Positions 7,492-19,926 of a stretch of DNA of 64,000 bases are shown here, in pieces. Source of the DNA: an uncultured Acidimicrobiales bacterium. Lineage in GTDB: Bacteria; Actinomycetota; Acidimicrobiia; Acidimicrobiales; Aldehydirespiratoraceae. The stretch lies in the NCBI GenBank assembly GCA_958296055.1, contig CATQHS010000001.1:1252277-1316276 (forward strand). The letters run 5' to 3'. The translations under genes were made by a program, and so were the position numbers. The first letter of the stretch is position 1, and every line of letters starts with the position of its first letter. The notes under the pieces were generated by a model, which did not search any database, was not told the origin of the DNA, and was given only the letters and a program-made list of their open reading frames with translations.

Positions 7492-8927
7492 CCGGATGGC
7501 GCGGTTGGTGAGGAGGCGGTTGACGGCGGCGCCGTCGGCTCGGCCCCGGGTGGCCCGCATGACCCGTCCGGTGAGGAACCCGGCCATCTTCTTGCGGTCG
7601 TCGCCTTCGCCGGCGCAGAACCGGGCCCACTCGCCGGGGTGGGCGGCGATCACCTCGTCCACCGCCGCCTCCAGATCGGCCTCGGCCATGGCCTTGAACC
7701 CCAGGCGCTGAGCCACCGCCGCCGGATCGCCGCCCGTCGCCGCCATCTCGGCCAGCACCTGCTTGGACTGGGTGGCGCTCAGCTTGCCAGCCCGTTCCAT
7801 GCCCGCCAGCGCGGCCAAGCCCTCAGGCGTCACCTGAGACCAGTCGTCGAGGGCCAGGTCGTTAACCACTCGAGTGACGGTTAGCCCGGGGTCGGCGCCC
7901 GCGGCCACCGCGGCCAGCACCAGCCCGTCCTGGCCCCGCTCCACCACCAGCGCCGCCGCCTCAGCCGCAACGCCGGCCGCGGCCAGCCCGGCCCGGCGAG
8001 CCGCGGGCAGCTCCGGCAGGGCCGCGTCCACCTCAGCAACGGCCGCGCCGTCCACCGTCAGCGGCACCAAGTCGGGATCGGTGAAGTAGCGGTAGTCCTC
8101 CACCTCCTCCTTGGACCGACCGGAGATGGTCCGCCCGCCGGACTCGTCCCAGTGCCGGGTCTCCTGGCGGGGCCGCTCCCCCGCCTCCCACAGACCGACG
8201 TGGCGGCGGGCCTCGTAGGCGACGGCCCGGCCCAGCGACCGCAGCGAGTTCAGGTTCTTGACCTCGCAGCGGGTCCGCAGCTCCCCCGAGCCGGCGGGGC
8301 GGACCGACACGTTGGCGTCCACCCGCATCGAGCCCTCCTCCATGCGGGCGTCGGACGCGCCGATAGCTGTCATCACCGCCCGCAGTTCGCCCGCGCAGGC
8401 CCGGGCCTGCTCGACCGTGCGGATGTCGGGGCGGGTGACGATCTCCACCAGCGGCACCCCGGCCCGGTTGTAGTCCACCAGCGAGTAGACGGCGTCATGG
8501 ATGCGCCCGCCCGAGCCCATATGGGTGGTCTTGCCCGTGTCCTCCTCGATGTGGGCCCGCTCGATGCCCACCACCGATCCGTCGGGCAGCTCCAAGCGGC
8601 CGTCGGAGTTGGTGGGCCGGTCGTACTGGGTGATCTGGTAGTTCTTGGGCATGTCCGGGTAGAAGTAGTTCTTGCGGGCGAACGCCGACGTCTCCACCCC
8701 ACAGCCCAGGGCCCGGCCCAACCGCACGGCCAGCTCCACCGCCCGGGCGTTGACGACGGGCAGCGACCCGGGCAGACCCAAACAGACGGGGCAGACGTTG
8801 GTGTTGGGCTCGTCGCCGAAACGGTTGGCGCAGCCGCAGAACAGCTTGGTGGCGGTGGCCAGCTCGACGTGGACCTCCAGGCCCACCACCAGCTCCCAAG
8901 AGGCCGGAATCGACGGCTCGCGGGGGC

Positions 8928-8931
<4 letters not shown>
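7486..8931 (-). CDS. gatB: Aspartyl/glutamyl-tRNA(Asn/Gln) amidotransferase subunit B
   Basis: This 481-residue protein starts at a GTG that overlaps the gatA stop (GTGA). Near the start are [13 protein letters not shown] and [12 protein letters not shown], followed by [13 protein letters not shown] with zinc-binding Cys pairs, then [20 protein letters not shown], all classic GatB sequence. The C-terminal tRNA-binding GatB/YqeY region is complete ([11 protein letters not shown] at the end). GatB phosphorylates mischarged Glu-tRNA(Gln) or Asp-tRNA(Asn) and receives ammonia from GatA. The gene's end abuts the duplicated accessory patch. Confidence 0.97.
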
Positions 8932-10427
<1,496 letters not shown>

Positions 10428-10476
10428 CGGTAGGTTCCGAGTCGAGCAGAAGCGAGCCGGGCGCCCGTCGGGGCGG

Positions 10477-10779
10477 TCACGGGGCCTCGCCCAGCACTGG
10501 GGGCACCCGGAACCGGCCTGACTCGGCGACCGGGGCCTGGGCCAGCACTTGGTCCCGGTCCAGCGACGGCCGGACCTCGTCGGGGCGAGTCACGTCGCCC
10601 AAGCCCATCGGATGAACTCGGGCCACCAAATCAGCGATGTCGAGCGCCTCCACATCGGCAGCGTGGCCGAGCACCGCCGCGAGTTGGCCGGTGAGCTCGT
10701 CTAGCTCGTCGTCGGTGAAGCGCAGCCGGGCCAGCCCGGCCACGTGCGCTGCCTCCTCGCGGGTGATGCGTCCGGGCAC
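10477..10779 (-). CDS. gatC: Aspartyl/glutamyl-tRNA(Asn/Gln) amidotransferase subunit C
   Basis: This 100-residue protein has the GatC pattern [22 protein letters not shown] near the N-terminus and [14 protein letters not shown] followed by RFRVPPVL near the end. GatC is the belt that stabilises the GatA-GatB contact. It is the first gene of the gatCAB operon. Confidence 0.95.
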   Translation of the reverse strand: MPGRITREEAAHVAGLARLRFTDDELDELTGQLAAVLGHAADVEALDIADLVARVHPMGLGDVTRPDEVRPSLDRDQVLAQAPVAESGRFRVPPVLGEAP

Positions 10780-10827
10780 CCCGGCAACCTACCTTCGAGA
10801 GTTGACCTTCCACACTCATCTAGTTGT

Positions 10828-10845
10828 TTCGACTACTATGTCGAA
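10828..10845. promoter_or_regulatory. Dyad TTCGAC-N6-GTCGAA before small membrane gene
   Basis: A perfect 6-bp inverted repeat flanks TACTAT, which could itself be a -10 box. It ends 3 bases before the GGAGGT ribosome-binding site of the 10862 gene. Position and symmetry suggest an operator over the promoter. No good -35 at 17 bp is visible. Confidence 0.4.
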
Positions 10846-10861
10846 TCGGAGGTAGCGCATT

Positions 10862-11071
10862 ATGAAAAATTCTTGGTTGGGTAGAGCGATTCTTCTCGTT
10901 GTTTTTCTCGTTGGTTCTGTTATATTTGTATTCATAACTTCCATAGCTATAATGATAGCACTTTCCTTAGTGGGTCCTATAGGCGGCCAAGAGTTCATAA
11001 TTATATTCCTAATGGTATCGATCTTATATTCCGTGCTAACATGGCGTTATCTGAGGAAAGGCAAGAAATAG
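10862..11071 (+). CDS. Small two-helix membrane protein, unknown
   Basis: This 69-residue protein starts at ATG 8 bases after GGAGGT. Two long hydrophobic segments (about residues 7-37 and 43-60) end in the basic tail RYLRKGKK. The gene is strikingly AT-rich compared with gatC and the SCP2-like gene beside it, which points to acquisition. It resembles in style, but not clearly in sequence, the small proteins at 5045 and 7206. Function unknown. Confidence 0.55.
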   Translation: MKNSWLGRAILLVVFLVGSVIFVFITSIAIMIALSLVGPIGGQEFIIIFLMVSILYSVLTWRYLRKGKK

Positions 11072-11135
11072 AGGTCCCCGGGCTGACTCTCACGCCCAAG
11101 TGACGGCTCTTCGTCTCAGCTAGCCTCACAGCCCG

Positions 11136-11603
11136 GTGGAGTCCTTCGAGTTCCTGAGCCCGGAGTGGATCGCCGCGGTCCGGGCCCTGCGGGAGGAATA
11201 CCGGGATCGGCTGGCCCCCTCCGGCGGCGACGGATCAGATCCCGGCGGCCAGCCCGGTTTGGGGGCCGGGGTGGTCGCCAATGTCGTGGTCACCGGCGCC
11301 CCCTTCGACCGGCCCCGGATCGAAGGCCATGTGGACACGACGACCATGGCCGCTATGGGCGTGCCGGCAATTGACGAAGGTCACCGCAGCGACGCCGATC
11401 TCACCATGGAACTCCCCTACGACTTGGCCCGGGGGATCTTCTGCCGACGCGATCCTCAGGTCTTCTTCGAGGCCGTGTTCACCGGGCGGGTGAAGGTAAC
11501 CGGCGACAGCTCGAAGCTGCTGCAGATACCCGTCCTGTCGGCGGCCGAGCTTCACCCCCTGGCCGCCGAGCTGACCCGCCGCCTCGACGAGATCACCCGT
11601 TGA
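11136..11603 (+). CDS. SCP2 sterol-binding-domain-like protein
   Basis: This 155-residue protein starts at GTG. The C-terminal half (DADLTMELPYDLARGIF, then FFEAVFTGRVKVTGDSSKLL) has the pattern of SCP-2-type domains, in which a helix and the xGRVKVxGD strand line a hydrophobic cavity for lipid or cofactor. The first 60 residues are not recognised. No signal peptide. Convergent with the PASTA pseudokinase gene. Confidence 0.55.
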   Translation: MESFEFLSPEWIAAVRALREEYRDRLAPSGGDGSDPGGQPGLGAGVVANVVVTGAPFDRPRIEGHVDTTTMAAMGVPAIDEGHRSDADLTMELPYDLARGIFCRRDPQVFFEAVFTGRVKVTGDSSKLLQIPVLSAAELHPLAAELTRRLDEITR

Positions 11604-11658
11604 TCGCCGGGCGGTCGGACGCCCCCGGTGCGGCGCTATGCGACGACCGGATCGGGGG

Positions 11659-13095
11659 TCAGCGAGGAGCCGGGCCGTCGGAGACGAGCAGCCCGACCTC
11701 GGCACCGGGTTCCAGTTCGGTCACGTAGGAGGGCAGATCGACGCCCACGACCGTTCCCGGCGGGTGGACGTCGTGGGGCACCACCCGGACTTCGCCGGAA
11801 ACAGCCAAGCCGAGAGCGGCCAGCTCCGAGGCGGCGTCGATCGGCGACAGCCCGGCCACTTCGGGCACCGGTACCAGCGGCTCTCCGAGCGAGACGAAGA
11901 GCCGCAGCGACCGGTCCGGCGCCAGTTCGGTTCCGGCCTCGGGCTCGGTCCGCACTACTTCTCCAGGTTCAGTGCCGGGCTCGCGCACCTGGATCACCTC
12001 CGGCGCCCACCCGAGGGCGGTGACCGCGGCGAGGGCGTCGGGGCGGGCGTGGCCCGCAAGGTCGGGGACGGCGTCGAGCTCTGAAACGGTGGACTGCCAG
12101 ACCAGCACCGCCCCAATGCCCGCGGCGAGGACTACGGCCACCGCCAGCAGGGTCCCGGGCCAGCGGCGCCGGGGAGTGTCGTCGAGGGGAACCGCCGGCC
12201 GCGGCGCCGACGGGGCCAGGACCGGCACCGGGCCGACATCGGCAGCCAGGGCCGGGACAGGCCCAGGCCGCTCCTTCGGCAAAGGCATCACCGGAGCCGG
12301 GTCGGGCCCAGGCCGCTCCTTCGACAAAGGCATCGCCGGAGCCGGAGCCGGGTCGGGATGTGGCTCGGGGATGGCATCTGCGGCCGAAGCCGGAGCCGGG
12401 TCGGCATCTGCGGCCGAAGCCGGAGCCGGGTCGGCGGTGCTGGAGCCGGTCAGGGGGAACGGCTCGGGCCGGGGCAGGACTGCAGACGTGCGGATCAGGT
12501 CCCTGACCAGATCGGTGACGCTGGGACGATCCTCAGGGCGGGGGGAGACGGCCCGGGCCACCACGCCCTGCAGCGGCCCAAGAGCCTCATCAACCGATGT
12601 CTCGTCGAGGGCCGATGTCTCGTCGGGGACCGGCGCCTCGTCGGGGGGTGGAACCTCGCCCCTCGCCGTGGTTGCGGCACCAGTCACGGCCCGGCTGATG
12701 ACCAAGCCCAAGTCTCGGATGTCGTCGGCAGGGTCGGCAAGATCGGCGTCGGCTTCTAGGCCCGGCGAATCACCGGGCGGACGGGCCGAATCGGGATCGG
12801 TCAGGCTCACCCGGCCATCGGCGTCGAACACCAGGTTGGAAGCCTCGACTCCTCCGTGCCCCCGTCCCCCGCCGTGCACGCGCATCAAAACCCGAGCCGC
12901 CTCCAAGCCGAGCAGCAGCGCCTGCGAGACCGAGAGCCGGCACCCGGCGTCGAGCAGGTCCTGCAAGCTTTCGGCGTCGCGGTCGGGCGGCTCAGCGGTC
13001 GAAGCCGTTTCCGGCGGATCGCTCGGGGGCGTCGCCGCGGCTTCCAGCGGCTCGGGCGTCGGCGGCGCCGGATCGCTCGGGGGCGTCGCAGCCAT
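11659..13095 (-). CDS. PASTA-domain membrane pseudokinase
   Basis: This 478-residue protein has a kinase-like C-lobe at about residues 40-190, a Pro/Ala-rich linker, one transmembrane helix (GTLLAVAVVLAAGIGAVLVW) and two PASTA domains outside. The catalytic-loop region reads HGGVEASNLVFDADG where active kinases have HGDLKPSN, so the catalytic Asp and Lys are replaced. The DFG segment is DPD. A recognisable N-lobe with a glycine loop and the ATP-binding Lys is absent. PASTA domains bind peptidoglycan fragments, so it may be a non-catalytic cell-wall sensor. The linker carries in-frame DNA repeats (12241-12440). The start at 13095 was chosen because upstream codons overlap the divergent gene. 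Confidence 0.7.
   Translation of the reverse strand: MAATPPSDPAPPTPEPLEAAATPPSDPPETASTAEPPDRDAESLQDLLDAGCRLSVSQALLLGLEAARVLMRVHGGGRGHGGVEASNLVFDADGRVSLTDPDSARPPGDSPGLEADADLADPADDIRDLGLVISRAVTGAATTARGEVPPPDEAPVPDETSALDETSVDEALGPLQGVVARAVSPRPEDRPSVTDLVRDLIRTSAVLPRPEPFPLTGSSTADPAPASAADADPAPASAADAIPEPHPDPAPAPAMPLSKERPGPDPAPVMPLPKERPGPVPALAADVGPVPVLAPSAPRPAVPLDDTPRRRWPGTLLAVAVVLAAGIGAVLVWQSTVSELDAVPDLAGHARPDALAAVTALGWAPEVIQVREPGTEPGEVVRTEPEAGTELAPDRSLRLFVSLGEPLVPVPEVAGLSPIDAASELAALGLAVSGEVRVVPHDVHPPGTVVGVDLPSYVTELEPGAEVGLLVSDGPAPR
12245..12435. repeat. In-frame tandem repeats in pseudokinase linker
   Basis: Two imperfect copies of a unit containing CAGGCCGCTCCTTCG (encoding KERPGP) are followed by two copies of a 30-base unit around GCATCTGCGGCCGAAGCCGG (encoding SAADADPAPA). 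They lengthen the Pro/Ala-rich linker before the membrane helix and are likely to vary in number between strains. Confidence 0.65.
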
Positions 13096-13155
13096 CGGAG
13101 CCCACCGTACCGGCCGGTTCGGGACCAGAACGGCCAGCCGTGCCAAGATCGGCGG

Positions 13156-13614
13156 GTGACCCCGCCCGCCGCCCCAGCCCGGTCGATACCCCGATGGGCC
13201 TGGGCGGTCATCGTGGCGCTGCTGGCCGCGGGCCTGGCCGGGTTCTGGGTGGCGTCCCTGGTCGGAGACGACGGTCCCGACCCCGCGGTGAGCGGCCGCC
13301 ACCCGGCCGTCGAAGACCTGATCCCGGCCCGCGGCAGCGAGGTGCTGCAGCAGCAGACGGTGGGGATCGACCTGAGCGCGCCCTACGAGCTGTCGTCCCT
13401 GGTCATCCGGCCCAGCGCCTCACCCGGCGGCGGGGTGGAGGTGATCGGCCAGACCGACCACACCGCCGGCCTCAACCGCTACCTGTTCTCGCCCGGTCCG
13501 GGGCAGCCGATAGCGGCGCTCTCCCCCGACGCCAACTGCGCGGTGGCCGTCTTCGCCCCCATCGCCCGGCGAGACGAAACCGCCACCGTCGAATGGTGCT
13601 TCGAGGTCTCCTGA
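13156..13614 (+). CDS. Membrane-anchored extracytoplasmic protein, unknown
   Basis: This 152-residue protein starts at GTG. One N-terminal hydrophobic helix (AWAVIVALLAAGLAGFWVASLV, about residues 13-34) is followed by a soluble domain with VEDLIPARGSEVLQQQTVGI and a Cys pair at about residues 130-149. The topology suggests an outward-facing domain. It is divergent from the pseudokinase and convergent with ligA. No family recognised. Confidence 0.6.
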   Translation: MTPPAAPARSIPRWAWAVIVALLAAGLAGFWVASLVGDDGPDPAVSGRHPAVEDLIPARGSEVLQQQTVGIDLSAPYELSSLVIRPSASPGGGVEVIGQTDHTAGLNRYLFSPGPGQPIAALSPDANCAVAVFAPIARRDETATVEWCFEVS

Positions 13615-13626
13615 CCGGCCGGGCCG

Positions 13627-15756
<2,130 letters not shown>

Positions 15757-15809
15757 TCACCGGGCCGATCCGTGCAGGCTGGCCCGGTCGCGGGCAGGCT
15801 GACCCCGCC

Positions 15810-16715
15810 ATGGGCAGGCTGATGCGAGCAGTGTTGACAGCGCGGGGGGCGGCGGTGGCGGCCTGGCTGGCGGTGGCGGCCGGGTCGCTGCACGCCGATG
15901 CCCTCGCCCCCGCCGACGCCGGTTTCCGATCCGCGGTGTCGGCTGGCCTGTGGGTCGTGTTCGCGGCCACTTTGGCCGTGCTGTTGTTGCCCGGACCTTT
16001 GGCCCTTACCGCAGCCCGAGTGGTGGCGCCGGCCAACCTGGCCGCCTCGGTGTGGGCACTGGCGGTCGTCGACGACCGGGCCTGGCTGGGCCACGGCGCC
16101 GCTTTGGCCGCGGCGGCGGTGGCGGCCGGCGCCGTGCTGCACCCGGCCTTCGGGGACGCGGTGACCGACGCCTCCAGCTACGGGGCCGAGCGCCGTTTCC
16201 TGTTGCGGGCCCCGGGGCCGGTGCTGGTGACCCTGGTGGCGCCCATGTGGCTGCTGACCTGCGCCGGGGCCGCGGCCGGGCCCCTGCTGCTGGCCGACCG
16301 GCGGTGGCTGGCGGGCGCGGCGGCGTTGATGGTCGGCCTGCCGGTCTCGGCCCTGGCCGGGAGGGCCCTGCACCGGCTGGCCCGGCGCTGGTTGGTGTTC
16401 GTGCCGGCGGGGCTGGTAGTTCACGACCATCTGACTCTGGCTCAGCCGGTGCTGTTGACCCGCTCGGAGATCGCCTCGGTCGGGCCCGCCCCCGCCGACG
16501 CGGCCGGCGGCGCCGCCGACCTCACCGCCGCCGCCCTGGGCCTGGCCCTGGAAGTACGGCTGGCCGGGCCGGCCGAACTGCCCCTGGTTTCCGGGCGCAG
16601 CCGCGAAAAAGAACCGGCCGTCATCGCCCTGCTGGTATCTCCCAGCTTGCCCGCCCGGGTGCTGGCCGCGGCCGCCGACCGGGGCATCCCCATTTCGGCC
16701 AGCCGGGACGGCTGA
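15810..16715 (+). CDS. Polytopic membrane protein of unknown function
   Basis: This 301-residue protein starts at ATG. The first 200 residues contain five or six hydrophobic segments. The C-terminal third is soluble (LVVHDHLTLAQPVLLTRSEI) and ends in a basic tail. Divergent from ligA and convergent with mnmA. It looks like a conserved actinobacterial membrane protein, but I recognise no domain. Confidence 0.6.
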   Translation: MGRLMRAVLTARGAAVAAWLAVAAGSLHADALAPADAGFRSAVSAGLWVVFAATLAVLLLPGPLALTAARVVAPANLAASVWALAVVDDRAWLGHGAALAAAAVAAGAVLHPAFGDAVTDASSYGAERRFLLRAPGPVLVTLVAPMWLLTCAGAAAGPLLLADRRWLAGAAALMVGLPVSALAGRALHRLARRWLVFVPAGLVVHDHLTLAQPVLLTRSEIASVGPAPADAAGGAADLTAAALGLALEVRLAGPAELPLVSGRSREKEPAVIALLVSPSLPARVLAAAADRGIPISASRDG

Positions 16716-16775
16716 ACGCCGCCCTACGGCCGGGCAACCCCACCGACAAGCACCGCCCTTCCGGTCGAGTGACCC

Positions 16776-17981
16776 CTACCGGGCTGGCGCTTCGACGGGG
16801 CCGGGCCGGGCGGCAATGCCTCCGCCGACCACCATGTCGCCGACGTAGGCGACCACGCTCTGGCCGGGGGCCACGATGCGGTGGGGCCGGTCCCACGCCA
16901 CGACCCATCCGGGCTGGTCGGGGGCCTCCTCTATGCGGGCGTCCGCCGGGGTCCCGTGGGCGGAGGTCTGCACCTGCACCTGCACCTGCACCTGCACCTG
17001 CACCTGCGCCGGGCCGGCCACCGGGCCGTCGGTCCAGTCCCATGACTCCAGCGGGGTCCGGTGCCGTTCCAGGTCGGCTCGGGCGCCAACGGTGACGGTC
17101 AGCGACTCGGTGTCCACGTCGAGCACGTAGCGGGGCGACCCGTCGCCGGAGGGACCCAGGCCCCGGCGCTGGCCGACGGTCACCAGCTCCACCGCATCCA
17201 CCCGGCCCCGCTGGCGGCCGGCGGCGTCCATCACCCGGCCCGGCCGCAGCGGTATCCGGTCCCCCAGGAAGGCCCGGCGGCCGGCGGCGGAGGTGATGAA
17301 GCACACGTCCTGGCTGTCGGGCTTGGCCGCGGTGACCAGCCCTCGGGCCCGGGCCTCGGCCCGGACCTCGTCCTTGGTCGTCTCCCCCACCGGCAGCAGC
17401 AGGCGGGCCAGCACCGACGGGGCGAGCATGTGCAGCACGTAGGACTGGTCCTTGGCCCGGTCGGCGCCCCGGGCCAGCCGCGGCCCGGAGGGGGTGGACA
17501 CCACCCGGGCGTGGTGGCCGGTGGCGACCTCATCGAAGCCCAGGGCATCGGCCCGGCGCAGGAGCCGGTCGAACTTCACGTGCCGGTTGCACTCCACGCA
17601 GGGGTTGGGGGTCCGACCCGCGGCGTGGTCGGCCACATACGGGTCCACCACGCGGCGCTGGAAGTGGTCGCCAAAGTTGAACACGTGGTGCTCGATGCCG
17701 AGCCGGTCGGCCACCCAGCGGGCGTCGTCGACGTCGGCCACCGAGCAGCAGCCGGTGTCGCTCGGGCCGCCCCACAGCTTCATGGTCACCCCCACCACCT
17801 CGCGGCCGGCGTCGAGAAGGCGGGCCGCGGCCACCGACGAGTCGACCCCGCCGGACATGGCCACCAGCACCCGACCCCGGCCCGGGTCGGCCCCCGATCC
17901 CCCACTGGCCGGGGCGGAACCCGCGTCGGCGGCCACCTCCGGTCCCCCGGTGGCCGGGGCGGACCTCGCGTCGGCGGTCAT
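16776..17981 (-). CDS. mnmA: tRNA-specific 2-thiouridylase
   Basis: This 401-residue protein has the PP-loop VLVAMSGGVDSSVAA, the catalytic Cys in TPNPCVECNRHVKF and the second catalytic Cys in SQDVCFITS, plus KDQSYVLHML. MnmA thiolates U34 of tRNA Lys, Glu and Gln, taking sulfur from a cysteine desulfurase, encoded here 9 bp upstream. Two oddities stand out: a 35-residue Ala/Gly-rich N-terminal extension with an internal repeat, and a (Gln-Val)6 tract near residue 330 encoded by a hexanucleotide repeat. The true start may be downstream of the extension, close to VLVAMSGG. Confidence 0.95.
   Translation of the reverse strand: MTADARSAPATGGPEVAADAGSAPASGGSGADPGRGRVLVAMSGGVDSSVAAARLLDAGREVVGVTMKLWGGPSDTGCCSVADVDDARWVADRLGIEHHVFNFGDHFQRRVVDPYVADHAAGRTPNPCVECNRHVKFDRLLRRADALGFDEVATGHHARVVSTPSGPRLARGADRAKDQSYVLHMLAPSVLARLLLPVGETTKDEVRAEARARGLVTAAKPDSQDVCFITSAAGRRAFLGDRIPLRPGRVMDAAGRQRGRVDAVELVTVGQRRGLGPSGDGSPRYVLDVDTESLTVTVGARADLERHRTPLESWDWTDGPVAGPAQVQVQVQVQVQVQTSAHGTPADARIEEAPDQPGWVVAWDRPHRIVAPGQSVVAYVGDMVVGGGIAARPGPVEAPAR
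16968..17006. repeat. CACCTG hexanucleotide microsatellite inside mnmA
   Basis: Six uninterrupted CACCTG units preceded by a partial CTG encode alternating Gln and Val on the minus strand. Because the unit is 6 bases, changes in number keep the reading frame. Confidence 0.9.
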
Positions 17982-17990
17982 CCCGGCCCC

Positions 17991-19247
17991 TCAGCCTCCG
18001 CCGTGGCGGTCGAGGCGCTCGACGGCGGCGACGATGACCTCGGCGGCCCGATCGATGTCGGAGTCGGCGGTGGTGTGGCCCAGCGACAGGCGCAGCGACC
18101 CGAGGGCCAGCTCCCGGGGGACGCCCATGGCCGCCAGCACGTGGGAGGGGTCCTGAGCCCCGCTCGAGCACGACGACGCGGCCGAGGCCCGCACCCCGGC
18201 CTCGTCGAGCAGAAACAGCAGGGCCTCGCTCTGGACCCCGTTGAAGCAGACGTTGGCGAAGCCGGCGGCCAGGTGGGCCCGGTCGCCGTCGGGGGCGGCT
18301 GAGATCTGAACCCGGTCGCCGAGGCGATCTATGAGGGTGCCGAGCAGCCGGTCGCGCCGGGCCTCGGTGTCGGCGATCAGGCGGCCGCGCTCGGACACGG
18401 TGGCTTCAAGGGCGGCGGCCAGGGCGGCGGCCCCGGCCACGTCGGGGGTGCCGGCCCGCCGGCCCCGCTCTTGGCCCCCGCCGACAATGAGCGGGTCGAG
18501 CTCGGCCCCGGACCGAACGATCAGGGCGCCGATCCCCACTGGGCCACCGATCTTGTGGCCGGTGATCGACACCAAGTCGTACCCGGCCGTCTCGGCCGCG
18601 ACGTCGATCCAGTTCACGGCCTGGACCGCATCGGTGTGCAGCAGGGCACCAGGGGCGGCCGACCGCACCAGCTCGGCCACCTCAGCCAGCGGCGTGATGG
18701 AGCCCACCTCGTTGTTGACGGCGATGACCGAGACCACTGCCACCTCGCCGGACCCCGACCCGTCCCCGTTGGCGGCCGCAGCCGGGGTCTCGGCACCGGA
18801 CCGGACGCTGGGAGACTCCGCCTCGGCGGGCTCGGCGGTGTTGGCGGCGGCCAGGGTCTCGGCCAGGGCCCGGTAGTCGATCAGACCTCTCCGGTCGATG
18901 GGGACTACCCGGCCGCCGGAGCGCTCCACCGGCTCGAGCACAGCGTGGTGCTCGCCCGCGCTGGTCACAGCCAGCCCCCGGCTAGCGCCGAGCGCGCCCC
19001 GGACGGCCAGGTTGTCGGCCTCGCTGCCCCCCGAGGTGAACACCACCTCGCCGGGCTCGGCCCCCAGGGCGGCAGCCACTCGGGCCCGAGCGTCGTCGAG
19101 AGCCTGGCGGGCCCGGCGGGCGGCCCGGTGGGCGCCGGTCGGGTTGGCCTGGTGGGCGGCCGCGGCTGCCAGCCACGCCGCCCGGGCCTGGGGCCGCAGC
19201 GGGGTGGAGGCGGCGTGATCGAGGTAGATCTCGGGCGGCTCGGCCAT
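17991..19247 (-). CDS. Cysteine desulfurase (IscS/NifS family)
   Basis: This 418-residue PLP enzyme has YLDHAASTPLRPQA at the start, FTSGGSEADNLAV, the PLP lysine in SITGHKIGGPVG and the mobile-loop nucleophilic Cys in SSCSSGAQDPSHVL. It removes sulfur from cysteine as a persulfide. Position directly before mnmA (9-bp gap) makes tRNA thiolation a likely main use; the NifU-like protein at 20858 could also be a client. A roughly 35-residue Ala/Ser/Glu-rich insert around residues 130-165 is not typical of IscS. Confidence 0.93.
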   Translation of the reverse strand: MAEPPEIYLDHAASTPLRPQARAAWLAAAAAHQANPTGAHRAARRARQALDDARARVAAALGAEPGEVVFTSGGSEADNLAVRGALGASRGLAVTSAGEHHAVLEPVERSGGRVVPIDRRGLIDYRALAETLAAANTAEPAEAESPSVRSGAETPAAAANGDGSGSGEVAVVSVIAVNNEVGSITPLAEVAELVRSAAPGALLHTDAVQAVNWIDVAAETAGYDLVSITGHKIGGPVGIGALIVRSGAELDPLIVGGGQERGRRAGTPDVAGAAALAAALEATVSERGRLIADTEARRDRLLGTLIDRLGDRVQISAAPDGDRAHLAAGFANVCFNGVQSEALLFLLDEAGVRASAASSCSSGAQDPSHVLAAMGVPRELALGSLRLSLGHTTADSDIDRAAEVIVAAVERLDRHGGG

Positions 19248-19299
19248 TCAGCCAGCCTACGGGCGTCGCCGCCGCCGCCGGAGGGCCATACTCCGAGGG

Positions 19300-19818
19300 A
19301 TGGCCGGTGCTTCGGAGAAGACGAGAGCTTCGGGGATCGGCATCCGGGTCTCGACTGTGATCGACGCGGAGATCGGCCGAGTCTGGGACGACGTGCGCCA
19401 CATAGCCCGCCACGTCGAGTGGATGAAGGACGCGGCGTCCATCGAGTTCCACGACCGACCCGGACCCGGCGGGGGCGGCGCCAGCGACCGGACCGACGGC
19501 CCGGTCCGGGAGGGGGTAGGGGTGCGGTTCTCCTGCCGCACCAAGGTCGGCCCCATCGTCTTGAACGACCGCATGGAGGTCACCGAATGGGCCGACGGCC
19601 GCCTCATCGGCATCCGCCACCGGGGCCTGGTCACCGGCGAGGGCCGACTCTGGATCAACCCAGTCGACGACGTCCGGACCGAGGTGGTGTGGGAGGAGCG
19701 GCTCGCCTTCCCGGCCCGGCTGGGCGGCCCAGTCGGAGCCTGGCTGGCCCGGCCAATCCTGCGCCGCATCTGGACCGGCAACCTGACCCGCCTATCCGCC
19801 CGCTTCACCGAATTGTGA
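19300..19818 (+). CDS. SRPBCC-fold (polyketide cyclase/START-like) protein
   Basis: This 172-residue protein has VSTVIDAEIGRVWDDVRHIARHVEWM at the N-terminus, typical of SRPBCC proteins in which a long C-terminal helix covers a hydrophobic ligand pocket. The C-terminus LARPILRRIWTGNLTRLSAR fits that helix. Divergent from the desulfurase. Ligand unknown. Confidence 0.75.
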   Translation: MAGASEKTRASGIGIRVSTVIDAEIGRVWDDVRHIARHVEWMKDAASIEFHDRPGPGGGGASDRTDGPVREGVGVRFSCRTKVGPIVLNDRMEVTEWADGRLIGIRHRGLVTGEGRLWINPVDDVRTEVVWEERLAFPARLGGPVGAWLARPILRRIWTGNLTRLSARFTEL

Positions 19819-19850
19819 CACCGCCAGGCCGGGGGGTGGCACGGGGGCCA

Positions 19851-19877
19851 GGTTTTTGCCGCCCCGCGGCAAAAACC
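19851..19877. terminator. Bidirectional terminator-like hairpin
   Basis: GGTTTTTGCCGC, CCC loop, GCGGCAAAAACC: a perfect 12-bp stem with T5 and A5 runs in the arms. It lies between the convergent SRPBCC and rhomboid genes, as expected for a terminator serving both strands. Confidence 0.75.
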
Positions 19878-19926
19878 GCGCCCGTGACAGGACCCGCCGG
19901 CCGGACGAAACGAGGGCCGTGATCGG

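Noticed and set aside
16968..17006. CACCTG repeats as a regulatory or CRISPR-like array
   Set aside because: The tract is a coding microsatellite inside mnmA with no spacers.
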